Shown here in pieces: positions 1 through 8,762 of a stretch of DNA of 36,791 nt. The DNA is from an uncultured Arcanobacterium sp. (lineage in GTDB: Bacteria; Actinomycetota; Actinomycetes; Actinomycetales; Actinomycetaceae), in contig CAMCHI010000014.1 of NCBI GenBank assembly GCA_945874735.1, forward strand, positions 1 to 36,791, read 5' to 3'. Every line of letters begins with the position of its first letter. Within the stretch, counting starts at the first letter, position 1. The position numbers and the translations under genes are program-made. The notes below the pieces were generated by a model. The model saw nothing but the letters and a program-made list of their open reading frames with translations, searched no databases and was not told where the DNA came from.

Positions 1-3000
1 CGCACTCACCTCTACTACCGTATAGTTTCCATACGGAATATCAGCAAAAGTAGCACTACCAGTTTCGTCCGTGGTGGCACGCGCTACCACTTTCTGACCT
101 TGTCGCAACTCAAATTCTGCTCCCGCTAAACTTTCGCCCCAAGCGTTAGTTTTCGCCACTTTAAGTGAAGATCGCTTCACATAGTTAAGCACTTTCCCTA
201 AATCTACGTGTTGCTTATCTTGCCCAATCTGCACTGGCCACACCGTATCAACTAAACGATGAGAAAGACGCGTAGCAGTTTCTCGCACCTCATAGTTGCC
301 ATAAGGCACGTTTAAGAACTCAACCTTACCGTCTGCCCCAGAAACAGCCGTATAAAACGGTATATCTTGCCACTTCCAATTTGGATCTACACTAAGATCG
401 CTCGTATCAGTAGCCTTTCGAGTAGCAAAGAAAGCCTGCCGCGCAGTTTCTTTATCTTTAGCAAACAACTGGAAAGTAACTCCTGAAAGTGGTTCTTGCG
501 TATCCCCATCAAGTTTCACTAAACCTACGCTGCCCCGCTTTATTTCATTCTCAAACGGGTCAGCCAATTCCACTACCTGTCCATCTGCACTAACGGTAAC
601 TTCTCGTCCATTTACTTCCGGCGATGTTTGATAATTAGACAGAGGCTTAGTTTCAGCTAACACATAGCTACCCAGACGCACATCAGTAAAAGTCACCACG
701 CCGTTAGTATCAGTACGGGCATACATCACTTCAGCACCTGGCACATTTTGCGGAGTAAGACTGAACTCCACTCCCACTAACTTATCACCCGTAGGCTTAC
801 CGATTTTAGTGGCTTTCACCGTGCCCTTAAATATCGTGTTTTCTCGTACCACATTCACTTGCTGAGCATCGTTTTGGATTTGCACCGGAGTAAGCACATT
901 AGACAAACGATAATTTGCTGGAGCTTGCACTTCTTTTAGCTGGTAACTACCCCATAACACATTACTGATAGTTACGCGCCCTTGTGCATCGGTAGGACCA
1001 GACACATACTGCACTGCTCCCCGTTCATCCCGTACCGGATTACCTTGGGTGTCCAACAACTGGAATACCGCACCGGCAAGTTTCACTTCCGCTACTTGGG
1101 CATCTTGCTTAGTAACGGTTACTTCTCCACGTTTCCATTTATTTTCCAAAACCACATTCGCTCGCGCCAATAAAGTTTGGCGAGCACTTGGCACATCTTC
1201 TGTGCTTAAAGTTGCCCCTGCTGTAGTGCCCACCCTATTAGGGTTATCTGCACTTGAACCAGCAATTCCACTGACAGTAGCACTATTAGTTCGTGCTACA
1301 CACTTTGCCACCGCCGGGTCGGACACTGCCAGTCCGTCATGAGTTATCTCCGCATTATTCACCGTGACCGTTACTGGTTGCTGTAACGCAACTAAGTGCT
1401 GATTGCCCGCACTTTCCCGTTCAGTAAGCGTATAAACACCTACTGTCACTTCCGGTAATTGGATCAAACCATTTTCATTAGTAGTAACAATTTGCGTAGC
1501 TGGGAGAGGAGTAGGCACAATCTGATTTGGCAAAGCCTGCTTCCATTTCAGCTCAAACTCTACTTCACCCACTGGTGCACAAAACTCGTCAATTTTCAGA
1601 ATAGACAACGGCACACTGCCCACAATAATGCCAGAATTGCGAATTTCATGCAGATTATTAGGATTTAGCGTAAACACATCAGTGTCTGCCGTTTTAGATA
1701 CTCGCCCTACTGGTTGCGTATGTACATCTACACGTTTTAGCGATTCATCTTGCAAATTATTCAACGCATCAGAATTAAACTCAGTAAACTCATCAGCAGT
1801 TTTAATCGTAAATTGTGCCTTATAGTTACCGCGCTTATAGACGTCAAAATAATAGTGACCTTGCGTATCGGTAATAGTCACTAGTTCTTTACCGTTCGGA
1901 TCGGTAGCCACCTCTCCGGTATCAGCATTCACCAGTTTAACCGTGTACCCCGCTAAACGTTTCTCATTCACATCTGCTCGACTATTGCGGTTCGCATCAA
2001 AAAATACGATACCCTCAGCCGAATACTTAATAATTTCCGAACGCACCACATTGCCCTCTAAATAGGACTGGTCGTTGCGAGAAATTGCCACCGAATTAGC
2101 CGCCTTAGTGCCATTGCTTAACGCTTTAGTGGCATCCGTAAACGGAATTTTCGCTTTCAGCACCACATCTACTTGTTCACCCGCGTCTAACTGCTTACCA
2201 CTACGTAATGCAATATGCACAGATTTTACTTTCGCCCATGCAGTAGAAGTATCACCAAACTCCGCAATAAACTCCTCTTTTGTATACCAGCGCGCATTTT
2301 GTACCGACTCTAAATCTGCTCCTTGTGCAGTTACGCTATACCGGTAAGTAAATTTCTCGTTCATCACTTGATTAGCAGGCACATCTTCAATGGCTTGCAC
2401 CAACGGAGTCACATATCCCGAATGTTCTACTTTAGTAACTTCACCGGTTACTGGATCAATTTTCTCCCACCAACGCGGGGTATACCCAGTAGAGCCATCT
2501 GGTAATAAACCGTCCACAATCGTGTGATCTTGTAAATCAGGAAGCACGTCTAAAGCATAAACTCTATCTAATGGAATTCTATCTCCATTGATAATGCTCA
2601 GCTTATAGTAGATATCGCCCCCTAAATCTTGGGCAGGTGCTTGCATCATCCAATTTTGCCCGTCAATAGAGATTAGTTTACGCACTTTTACTTCTGCTGG
2701 AGGAATAAAATTCACCGTCTGTAAAGTATGTAAAAACTTTTCCGCTTTATCTCCATCACCGTCTAAATCCAAGGTATCTACACTAGCGATGTTATTATCA
2801 TGTGGCATGACCCCGTCAGGGTTGTTATTGTCCCAAGTGGTGTAAAAATCAATCTCATTCAAGCCAGCATTAGCATATAAAGTAGTATCAAGCACTAGTC
2901 TAGTTTCCAGTTTTCGATCTTTTATCTCTTGGAAACGCACATCGCCATACTCGTAAATCACCGCGGTACGTCCCGTGTTTTGATAGTTATTTACCACTTT

Positions 3001-5271
3001 TGGTTTAGGACGATCCACAGTTTCTGTATAACGATATTCGATACCTAAAGGAAGTAATACTATTTGGCGTAAATTCTTAGCCACTGCATTACTATTTGCC
3101 CAATTACCGGCATTACCTCCATGATTGTGGGTATTGATAACGAAAGCCTTATAACGACCACAATTATGGGCTGTAATCTGGACTCCAGCCCCTAAATTGC
3201 GTTCGCAATTTTCGTAAGGAATCGTGTAATTACTGCTAGAACTGTGGGTAATCTGCGGATTTACTCCACTGATTTGCACATAATTATTTAACTCGTTGTA
3301 ATCGTATTTAGTTTGAGTTTCCGCTTGTAATTTCAGCGTGCCTGGCACCCATTCTTCTCTGCCCTCTGCAGTCACAGATTTAGTGTGCGGAGTTCTTCCT
3401 AACTGGTAAAACACTTGGGCGCCATTGTAGTAACGCTGTGGTTCTTTATATGCACCACTGGCCCAAGTAGCTAATTCTTCTGCTGTAGGATACACCCATA
3501 CTTGCGCAGTTAAAGACATATTATCTATCACTAGGTGTGGTTTTCTAAACCTTAATTCCCACCCGCGATACTTACCTTCAGTGTCATTCACATAAACATT
3601 AGCAGTTTCATTTTTTCCAATTGATACATTCTCGGTAATTATTTCTTCACTGCCGTCTGCTTTAACGCCAACTAGATAGGGTTGTGCCTCCGCAAAGTGT
3701 GCCTGTAACTGACTAGCTGGAGTATTAGTCTGATTACGCCAACTAATAGGTGAAAGATTGAAACGGATCGTCTTAAAATACAAACGAGGATCTAGTTCTT
3801 TATCCACCATCTTAGACACGTAAGCTAGAGTGCCTCCAAAAGGAACTTCGCCGTTTGCCACTCGGCGCTGCCCATTATTAGTGTTGTTAAATTTAATACG
3901 ATACTGCAGACCAATAAAATGCTCCGTTTCTGATGCACGAGGATCTATTAAAGTGGCCTTATCATAAATATTGCCTTCCCAGTAAGAGTGAGGACGACTA
4001 ATCCATTCATGCGCAGTAATCTCTTTTTCAAAATCAATAGCGTGCGTACTTCCAAAAGGTATAAATCTTACTTCGCGCACAAAGAAATGATCCCACTTCA
4101 CCATGGGCAATTCTTGCTCTTGCGCAGTACCTTTATCTAATACTATTTTGGCGCGATTTACATATACTTTACGCGGTGCACCAGAGCTACACACCGTATT
4201 TTCTCTATTACACTCCATTTGTGCACCAGGTTCCGACACCGGAACTTCTGGATAATGCACCATAAGGCGCAAACAACCTGTACTGCCCGATAATGAATAG
4301 GTTCGATCATAATCTACCGTAGCAGTCACAGTGTGCGTTTGTGGATCATACGTCCATACGTCCTGCCTGTTTGCCAGTGGACGGTATTCTGCTTCTGGGG
4401 GAAGATAATCAGTGAAAGTAATAGTTTTCGGGCTATACTCTCCCATACCAGCTTTTGCTTCTGGGAGAGGTTTAGAATTTGCACAGATAAGGTGTTCTAT
4501 CTTATCAGTAGGGCGCGTCTTACTTAAAGCACTCTTTGCATTTTCATAATCTACTCGCTCATCATAGACATCTTGTGCTACAAAACGGAAATATTTTTCC
4601 GTATCTCCAGGCAGAGTTTCCCCTGAATCATCGCCATAAAACCACGGAAATACCCACGCTATTTTCTTTGGAGTGTACTCATAACTCGCTTTAGCAGTAA
4701 AAGTTACTGCTTTTTCTAGTAAAACTTGTCCGTTTTGGTCATACAAAGTAGCAACTGGCGTAACGGTAGTACCGTTTGGAGTTTTGTAATTATTAAACCG
4801 GAACGGGAAAGGATACTCTAAGGTAGTTCCTCCACGTAATACTTCGTAATCGTATTCAATCCACCAAGAGGTAGCGTCTTCACCGCGTCGTTCTGCTATC
4901 GCCTGCCCTGATGAACTGATTTGTGGTTTCTCTAGGTAGATGTCAGCAGTTTTCGGGTTATTAGGATCTACCGGAGCAATTTTAGGGATAGTGAGTCGCA
5001 AAGTAGGACGTACGATATTCACTAAGGTGCCGGAAGCCTCAAAACGTAAAGAAGCCGGTATTTGTTCCCCTGTGAAGTAATCGGTTTTAGGGTCAGTAGT
5101 GTCATTTAATACTGAATCCATCGTGCCGATACGCAATACATACCGATAGGGATCTTCATTAGCTTGCACATTAGTTGGTAAGGAAAATAAGGCGCTAACT
5201 ACTAGCGTTACACTCACCACTACCATTATTAAACGGGAAAAATACCCTGCTTTACCTTTATTTTGAGTCAT
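1..5271 (-). CDS. Large secreted surface adhesin/pilin-like protein with SdrD-B and SpaA/Cna-B domains (C-terminus beyond window)
   Basis: An uninterrupted frame of 1757 codons starts at ATG 5271 and is still open at base 1, so the gene is partial at its 3' end. The N-terminus is a signal peptide: a few polar and basic residues, a hydrophobic stretch, then a likely cleavage site after NVQA (about residue 37). Residues 40-1080 are a long extracellular region of mostly beta-type sequence that I cannot assign to a family; it carries an acidic LDLDGDGD motif near 832. An SdrD-B-like domain starts near 1087 (GIVFFDANRN). Prealbumin-like SpaA/Cna-B repeats follow, starting near 1220, 1380, 1480, 1580 and 1697, with typical 'YQLKEVQAP' and 'YGNYEVRET' ends; this type often carries Lys-Asn/Asp isopeptide bonds. 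By family, an LPXTG sorting signal and sortase anchoring are expected beyond the edge, but this is not visible. It is probably a cell-wall adhesin or pilus-associated protein; the ligand is unknown. No Shine-Dalgarno is visible before the start. Confidence 0.88.
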   Translation of the reverse strand, partial: MTQNKGKAGYFSRLIMVVVSVTLVVSALFSLPTNVQANEDPYRYVLRIGTMDSVLNDTTDPKTDYFTGEQIPASLRFEASGTLVNIVRPTLRLTIPKIAPVDPNNPKTADIYLEKPQISSSGQAIAERRGEDATSWWIEYDYEVLRGGTTLEYPFPFRFNNYKTPNGTTVTPVATLYDQNGQVLLEKAVTFTAKASYEYTPKKIAWVFPWFYGDDSGETLPGDTEKYFRFVAQDVYDERVDYENAKSALSKTRPTDKIEHLICANSKPLPEAKAGMGEYSPKTITFTDYLPPEAEYRPLANRQDVWTYDPQTHTVTATVDYDRTYSLSGSTGCLRLMVHYPEVPVSEPGAQMECNRENTVCSSGAPRKVYVNRAKIVLDKGTAQEQELPMVKWDHFFVREVRFIPFGSTHAIDFEKEITAHEWISRPHSYWEGNIYDKATLIDPRASETEHFIGLQYRIKFNNTNNGQRRVANGEVPFGGTLAYVSKMVDKELDPRLYFKTIRFNLSPISWRNQTNTPASQLQAHFAEAQPYLVGVKADGSEEIITENVSIGKNETANVYVNDTEGKYRGWELRFRKPHLVIDNMSLTAQVWVYPTAEELATWASGAYKEPQRYYNGAQVFYQLGRTPHTKSVTAEGREEWVPGTLKLQAETQTKYDYNELNNYVQISGVNPQITHSSSSNYTIPYENCERNLGAGVQITAHNCGRYKAFVINTHNHGGNAGNWANSNAVAKNLRQIVLLPLGIEYRYTETVDRPKPKVVNNYQNTGRTAVIYEYGDVRFQEIKDRKLETRLVLDTTLYANAGLNEIDFYTTWDNNNPDGVMPHDNNIASVDTLDLDGDGDKAEKFLHTLQTVNFIPPAEVKVRKLISIDGQNWMMQAPAQDLGGDIYYKLSIINGDRIPLDRVYALDVLPDLQDHTIVDGLLPDGSTGYTPRWWEKIDPVTGEVTKVEHSGYVTPLVQAIEDVPANQVMNEKFTYRYSVTAQGADLESVQNARWYTKEEFIAEFGDTSTAWAKVKSVHIALRSGKQLDAGEQVDVVLKAKIPFTDATKALSNGTKAANSVAISRNDQSYLEGNVVRSEIIKYSAEGIVFFDANRNSRADVNEKRLAGYTVKLVNADTGEVATDPNGKELVTITDTQGHYYFDVYKRGNYKAQFTIKTADEFTEFNSDALNNLQDESLKRVDVHTQPVGRVSKTADTDVFTLNPNNLHEIRNSGIIVGSVPLSILKIDEFCAPVGEVEFELKWKQALPNQIVPTPLPATQIVTTNENGLIQLPEVTVGVYTLTERESAGNQHLVALQQPVTVTVNNAEITHDGLAVSDPAVAKCVARTNSATVSGIAGSSADNPNRVGTTAGATLSTEDVPSARQTLLARANVVLENKWKRGEVTVTKQDAQVAEVKLAGAVFQLLDTQGNPVRDERGAVQYVSGPTDAQGRVTISNVLWGSYQLKEVQAPANYRLSNVLTPVQIQNDAQQVNVVRENTIFKGTVKATKIGKPTGDKLVGVEFSLTPQNVPGAEVMYARTDTNGVVTFTDVRLGSYVLAETKPLSNYQTSPEVNGREVTVSADGQVVELADPFENEIKRGSVGLVKLDGDTQEPLSGVTFQLFAKDKETARQAFFATRKATDTSDLSVDPNWKWQDIPFYTAVSGADGKVEFLNVPYGNYEVRETATRLSHRLVDTVWPVQIGQDKQHVDLGKVLNYVKRSSLKVAKTNAWGESLAGAEFELRQGQKVVARATTDETGSATFADIPYGNYTVVEVSA

Positions 5272-5278
5272 AGAGTCA

Positions 5279-5316
5279 ATAGTAATTAAATATGGCGTTT
5301 TCGTTTACCCCCCCCC
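5279..5316 (-). promoter_or_regulatory. Candidate leaderless promoter of the surface protein with an adjacent G9 tract
   Basis: On the minus strand a TACTAT box (5284-5279) lies 7 nt before the ATG at 5271, which fits a -10 element for a leaderless mRNA. Seventeen bases upstream is a poor -35, TAAACG (5307-5302), directly preceded by nine consecutive G (5316-5308). A TAA stop in frame with the gene lies just 3' of the tract, so the tract is not coding. Another possible -10 is TATAAA at 5336-5331, which would put the G run in a short leader. The promoter call is inference; the homopolymer is directly visible. Confidence 0.5.
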
Positions 5317-5441
5317 GTGAAAGTGTTGTGTTTATAACTCTTGAATGACTCAAATTTCTCAGTATCTGAGTTGATTTTGTGAATAAATAAGGTGAGGCAC
5401 TTTATTTTCCCTCCAGTATTTATCTGTAAACATAAAATAAA

Positions 5442-5474
5442 AGGAGGTAAGACGACTTACTCGCCTTACCTCCT
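5442..5474 (-). terminator. Rho-independent terminator of gpmA
   Basis: The 10-bp arms AGGAGGTAAG and CTTACCTCCT are perfect complements around a 13-nt loop. On the minus strand they are followed by a U-rich tail (TTTATTTTATG). It lies about 40 bp after the gpmA stop and separates gpmA from the surface protein gene, which therefore needs its own promoter. Confidence 0.85.
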
Positions 5475-5511
5475 CATTACAAGAAGTAATGCTTTAGCTT
5501 ATCTTGGTAAC

Positions 5512-6252
5512 TTACTTACCTTGATTTGCTACTGCTTCAATTGCAGCCTTAGCAGCTTCTGGATCTAAATAAGTACCGCCAGCCACCAATGGACGCAAAG
5601 TTTCCTCATCTAGCTCATAGTAGAGTGGAATACCGGTTGGAATGTTCAAGCCAGCAATTTCATCATCTGAAATACCATCGAGATGCTTCACAATAGCGCG
5701 CAAAGAGTTGCCGTGTGCGGCAATCATTACCGTCTTACCAGTACGCAAATCCGGCACGATCTCCTCTTCCCAATAAGGAAGTAGTCGCTCTAATACGTCC
5801 TTTAGACATTCCGTAGCTGGAATCGGTTCACCCGCATAGCGTGGATCTTGATCCTGAGAAAACTCCGTACCTAACTCGATAGCTGGTGGTGGCACGTCAT
5901 AAGAACGACGCCACTCCATGAACTTTTCTTCGCCGTACTCATCGCGAATTTCTTTCTTGTTCTTACCCTGCAACGCACCATAGTGACGTTCGTTTAAACG
6001 CCAGTGTCGCTTTACTGGAATCCAGTGACGACCTGCCGAATCAAGAGCAAGATTTGCCGTCATAATTGCGCGACGCAAAAGCGAAGTGTGCAAAATATCT
6101 GGTAGCACTTCTGCATTCACTAACAACTCGCCTGCGCGCACGCCTTCTGCGCGACCCTTCTCGGTAAGCGCTACATCAACCCAGCCGGTAAATAGATTCT
6201 TGGCGTTCCATTCACTCTCGCCGTGACGCATTAATACCAGTTTGTAAGTCAT
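5512..6252 (-). CDS. gpmA: 2,3-bisphosphoglycerate-dependent phosphoglycerate mutase
   Basis: This enzyme interconverts 3- and 2-phosphoglycerate in glycolysis and gluconeogenesis in the cytoplasm. The 246-aa length is the usual size of the cofactor-dependent family. The N-terminal RHGESEWN motif places the phosphorylated catalytic His at residue 10. The family motifs [20 protein letters not shown] and AAHGNSLRA (second active-site His) are all present. The start is supported by AGGGAAGA about 6 nt upstream. It lies 105 bp after hspR on the same strand and ends in a clear terminator, so it is either monocistronic or partly read through from the dnaK operon. Nothing looks unusual. Confidence 0.97.
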   Translation of the reverse strand: MTYKLVLMRHGESEWNAKNLFTGWVDVALTEKGRAEGVRAGELLVNAEVLPDILHTSLLRRAIMTANLALDSAGRHWIPVKRHWRLNERHYGALQGKNKKEIRDEYGEEKFMEWRRSYDVPPPAIELGTEFSQDQDPRYAGEPIPATECLKDVLERLLPYWEEEIVPDLRTGKTVMIAAHGNSLRAIVKHLDGISDDEIAGLNIPTGIPLYYELDEETLRPLVAGGTYLDPEAAKAAIEAVANQGK

Positions 6253-6357
6253 ACTTATTCTTCCCTATTCGTTCAATTTAAGATGGGAATGCGCTTTGCG
6301 CACCAGTTCAATTTTACCCTGAGGTGAGCAGAAAATATCAAGGACTAAAGAGCGATT

Positions 6358-6870
6358 TTAATTTTCTGCCTCAATCACTACCACATTTTGCGGACGCCAC
6401 AACACTATTTCTCGCCCTTGGCGTTTATCCACTTTTTGCAAAGAACGGCGCAAATTAGTTAAACGATCCATAGGCGTAATATCTCCAGATGCCGAAGCTA
6501 CGAATATCCGGTTTTCTTTCGCCTCCTGATTTGCTAATTCCGCCCGCAAAAACTCCACCAGCAAACGCATTTTCTCTAACTGTTTTGCTTGGCTATCTAG
6601 TTGGCGTTGTAATTGTTCTGTTTCATGCTCCAAACGCATGATCCGCAAAATGCCGGAAAGGTTTATACCTTCTTCTTGTGATAAGCGTTGAATTTCAATT
6701 AGTTTATCAACGTCTTGTAGAGAATAACGGCGACCTCCTCCTTGGGTGCGACTAGCCACCACCAAGCCGAGCCGGTCGTATTGTCGCACAGTTTGCGGAT
6801 GCATTCCCGCCAATTCAGCTGCTACCGACACCGTCAAAATCGGAGCATCATGAGAAATTTTTGCTCGCAT
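6358..6870 (-). CDS. hspR: MerR-family heat-shock repressor HspR
   Basis: HspR represses the dnaK operon, including itself, by binding HAIR inverted repeats; in the family DnaK acts as a co-repressor. The 170-aa protein opens with a MerR helix-turn-helix (VSVAAELAGMHPQTVRQYDR, about residues 15-35) and the wing segment RTQGGGRRYS. A leucine- and glutamine-rich coiled coil follows at about 75-115 (HETEQLQRQLD onward). Position as last gene of a dnaK-grpE-dnaJ cluster is the classic actinobacterial arrangement. The start is 11 bp after the dnaJ stop and the AGGAG ribosome binding site overlaps that stop, which indicates coupled expression. Its likely operator is at 10726-10746. Confidence 0.96.
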   Translation of the reverse strand: MRAKISHDAPILTVSVAAELAGMHPQTVRQYDRLGLVVASRTQGGGRRYSLQDVDKLIEIQRLSQEEGINLSGILRIMRLEHETEQLQRQLDSQAKQLEKMRLLVEFLRAELANQEAKENRIFVASASGDITPMDRLTNLRRSLQKVDKRQGREIVLWRPQNVVVIEAEN

Positions 6871-6881
6871 CTACTACGCTC

Positions 6882-7883
6882 CTAGAGTTTAGCCAGTTGC
6901 CTAAATTCTTCGCGCGGATCTGCCCCCGCACTTGCTTCCCGAAAAGCCTCCACAGCCGCCCGTGTCTCTTCCGACATAGTCTTAGGTACTACTACTTTTA
7001 AGCGTACATATAAATCAGAACTTTTACCGCTAGTATCAATAATTCCCTTGCCACGCACACGCAAAATTTTATCAGTAGAAGAACCTGCCGGGATTTTCAC
7101 TTTCACGATTTCCCCAGTAACTATAGGAACTTCAATAGTTGCCCCTAAAGCTGCTTCATCGAAAGCAACAGGCACATTCATATACACATCTTTTCCACGT
7201 AACTCATATACGGGGTGTGGTTCTACATTTACCGTGATGAGCATATCGCCACTAGCTCCACCGTTTTGTCCGGGTTGCCCTTTACCAGCTACCCGAATTT
7301 TTTGCCCGCTAGTGACCCCCGCTGGAATGCGTACTGTAAGGCTTTCCCCTTGTGGAGAAAGTTTGACGGTAGTGCCCGCTATTGCATCTGTAAAAGGAAT
7401 AGAGATAGAAGTGTGTGTATCTGTTCCGCGTTGCACAGTTTTCCGCGCCCCGAAACCTGGAAAACCAGTGAAGTTACTGTTCTCGTTTCTGCCTCCACCA
7501 AACAGGGAACTTAAAAAGTCATCAAAACCTGCGTTTGCGTTTCCGCCTGCGAAGTTGCCTTGAAAGTTACCACCGCGCCCGCCGAAAGACGCAAAAATAT
7601 CTTCAAAACCACCAGACCCATTTCCACCAGTAAAACGCGCGCCTCCGCCACCCATAGTGCGCAAAGCGTCGTATTGTTTGCGCTCTGTTTCATCAGAAAG
7701 CACATGATAAGCTTCAGAAATGCGCTTAAACTTTTCTTCAGCGTTTTTATCATTCGGATTTTGATCCGGGTGATATTGACGGGCTAGTTTTCGGTAGGCT
7801 TTTTTGATCTCTACAGAACTAGCAGTTTTTGCCACTCCTAGTTCTGCATAGAAATCTTTATGTAACCAATCTTGGCTTGCCAT
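6882..7883 (-). CDS. dnaJ: J-domain co-chaperone of the dnaK operon (zinc-finger-less DnaJ/CbpA type)
   Basis: It stimulates DnaK ATPase and delivers unfolded clients in the cytoplasm. The 333-aa protein has an N-terminal J domain (about 8-75) with the essential HPD at 38-40, then a Gly/Phe- and Asn-rich linker (about 80-150), then two beta-rich client-binding domains starting near [15 protein letters not shown], and a C-terminal dimerisation part. The CXXCXGXG zinc-finger repeats of class I DnaJ are absent, so this is a class II, CbpA-like protein although it sits in the main chaperone operon. AAGGAG precedes the start at good spacing. It lies 91 bp after grpE and 11 bp before hspR. Confidence 0.94.
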   Translation of the reverse strand: MASQDWLHKDFYAELGVAKTASSVEIKKAYRKLARQYHPDQNPNDKNAEEKFKRISEAYHVLSDETERKQYDALRTMGGGGARFTGGNGSGGFEDIFASFGGRGGNFQGNFAGGNANAGFDDFLSSLFGGGRNENSNFTGFPGFGARKTVQRGTDTHTSISIPFTDAIAGTTVKLSPQGESLTVRIPAGVTSGQKIRVAGKGQPGQNGGASGDMLITVNVEPHPVYELRGKDVYMNVPVAFDEAALGATIEVPIVTGEIVKVKIPAGSSTDKILRVRGKGIIDTSGKSSDLYVRLKVVVPKTMSEETRAAVEAFREASAGADPREEFRQLAKL

Positions 7884-7974
7884 ACTTCTATCTCCTTAAC
7901 TTCTCCCCGATCAATCAACCTGTTACTCACCTAGGTCATTTTTACCTTGGTAATAACTTGCAGAAACTGAGCGC

Positions 7975-8661
7975 TTACTCTGGGGATACTACCCCTACTC
8001 GTGCCGGGCGTAGTACTTTTTCTCCCTGCTTATAACCAGCTTGAATTACTTGCGCTACTTGCTCGGTACTCACGTCTGGAGAAGTTTGGTGCATCAATGC
8101 TTCATGTATTTGCGGATCAAATTCATCACCCACAACTGTAAAACGCTCTAACTGATAGTTAGCTTTCAACGTATCTTCTAGCTCAGTCACTACTTTTCCA
8201 GCTGTACCTTGCAAATCATCGTGCTGTCTAGCTAAGTCCGCATTATCTAGCACAGGCAGTAGCACTTCTAATACTTTAGAAATACCTTGTTCATATTGCG
8301 TGCGGATCTCTCCCTTAGAACGACGCACATAATTTTGATATTCCTGTTGCAAGTTATAGTAGTCAGCATTAGCGCGCGCTAGTTTTTCTTCCAGCTCTGC
8401 CACTTTCAGGAGCGCTAAATCTAGTTCTGATAGCTCTACCGTTTCTGCTTCTACATTTACAGTTTCTGCGTCTATTTCCGCGCTTTCTATCGCAGAATCA
8501 GTATTTTCTGCCGTGTCTAAAGTTTCTGGCACACAACATTCCGACGCAGTTTCACAACTCGGTTTAGCGTGTAAATCTATATCTTGCTGTGCATCACCCT
8601 GAGTAAAAACTACTGGTTCTTCTTGCTCATTATTCGGGGAAATAAAATTCTGGGCGTCCAT
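7975..8661 (-). CDS. grpE: Nucleotide exchange factor GrpE
   Basis: GrpE releases ADP from DnaK. The 228-aa protein has a long acidic N-terminal extension (about 1-85), a coiled-coil helix (about 88-125, with LEEKLARANADYYNLQQEY) and the beta-wing head with the family pattern LLPVLDNADLA and DEFDPQIHEALM. The N-terminal extension carries a cysteine cluster (CETASECC, about residues 35-42), unusual for a poorly ordered GrpE tail. The start is supported by AAGGAG upstream. It is the second gene of the operon, separated from dnaK by a 101-bp gap that holds a strong hairpin. Confidence 0.95.
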   Translation of the reverse strand: MDAQNFISPNNEQEEPVVFTQGDAQQDIDLHAKPSCETASECCVPETLDTAENTDSAIESAEIDAETVNVEAETVELSELDLALLKVAELEEKLARANADYYNLQQEYQNYVRRSKGEIRTQYEQGISKVLEVLLPVLDNADLARQHDDLQGTAGKVVTELEDTLKANYQLERFTVVGDEFDPQIHEALMHQTSPDVSTEQVAQVIQAGYKQGEKVLRPARVGVVSPE

Positions 8662-8689
8662 ATCCGCTCCTTAACCACTCCTGTTTGGC

Positions 8690-8726
8690 TTTAGTGCTGG
8701 CAGAAACCTTTACTGCCAGCACTAAA
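8690..8726 (-). other. Strong intercistronic hairpin between dnaK and grpE
   Basis: Two perfectly complementary 14-nt arms (8690-8703 and 8713-8726) enclose a 9-nt loop. Neither strand has a U-run after the stem, so it does not look like a full terminator. In a dnaK-first transcript it could protect the dnaK 3' end, or act as a partial terminator or processing site so that more DnaK than GrpE is made. That role is inference; the hairpin is visible. Confidence 0.7.
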
Positions 8727-8762
8727 ACATTTACAAGGTTGTAATACTTAAAGGAGTATTAC

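Noticed and set aside
982-4527. Several small plus-strand frames (63-97 codons) across the left 5 kb
   Set aside because: They lie opposite the continuous 1757-codon minus-strand surface protein, have no ribosome sites and no recognisable sequence.
6290-6303. TGCGC/GCGCA small hairpin between hspR and gpmA
   Set aside because: It is only 5 bp with no U-run, so it is too weak to call a terminator.
7048-7787. Plus-strand frames of 171, 99 and 75 codons
   Set aside because: They are complements of dnaJ; the dnaJ frame is conserved throughout.
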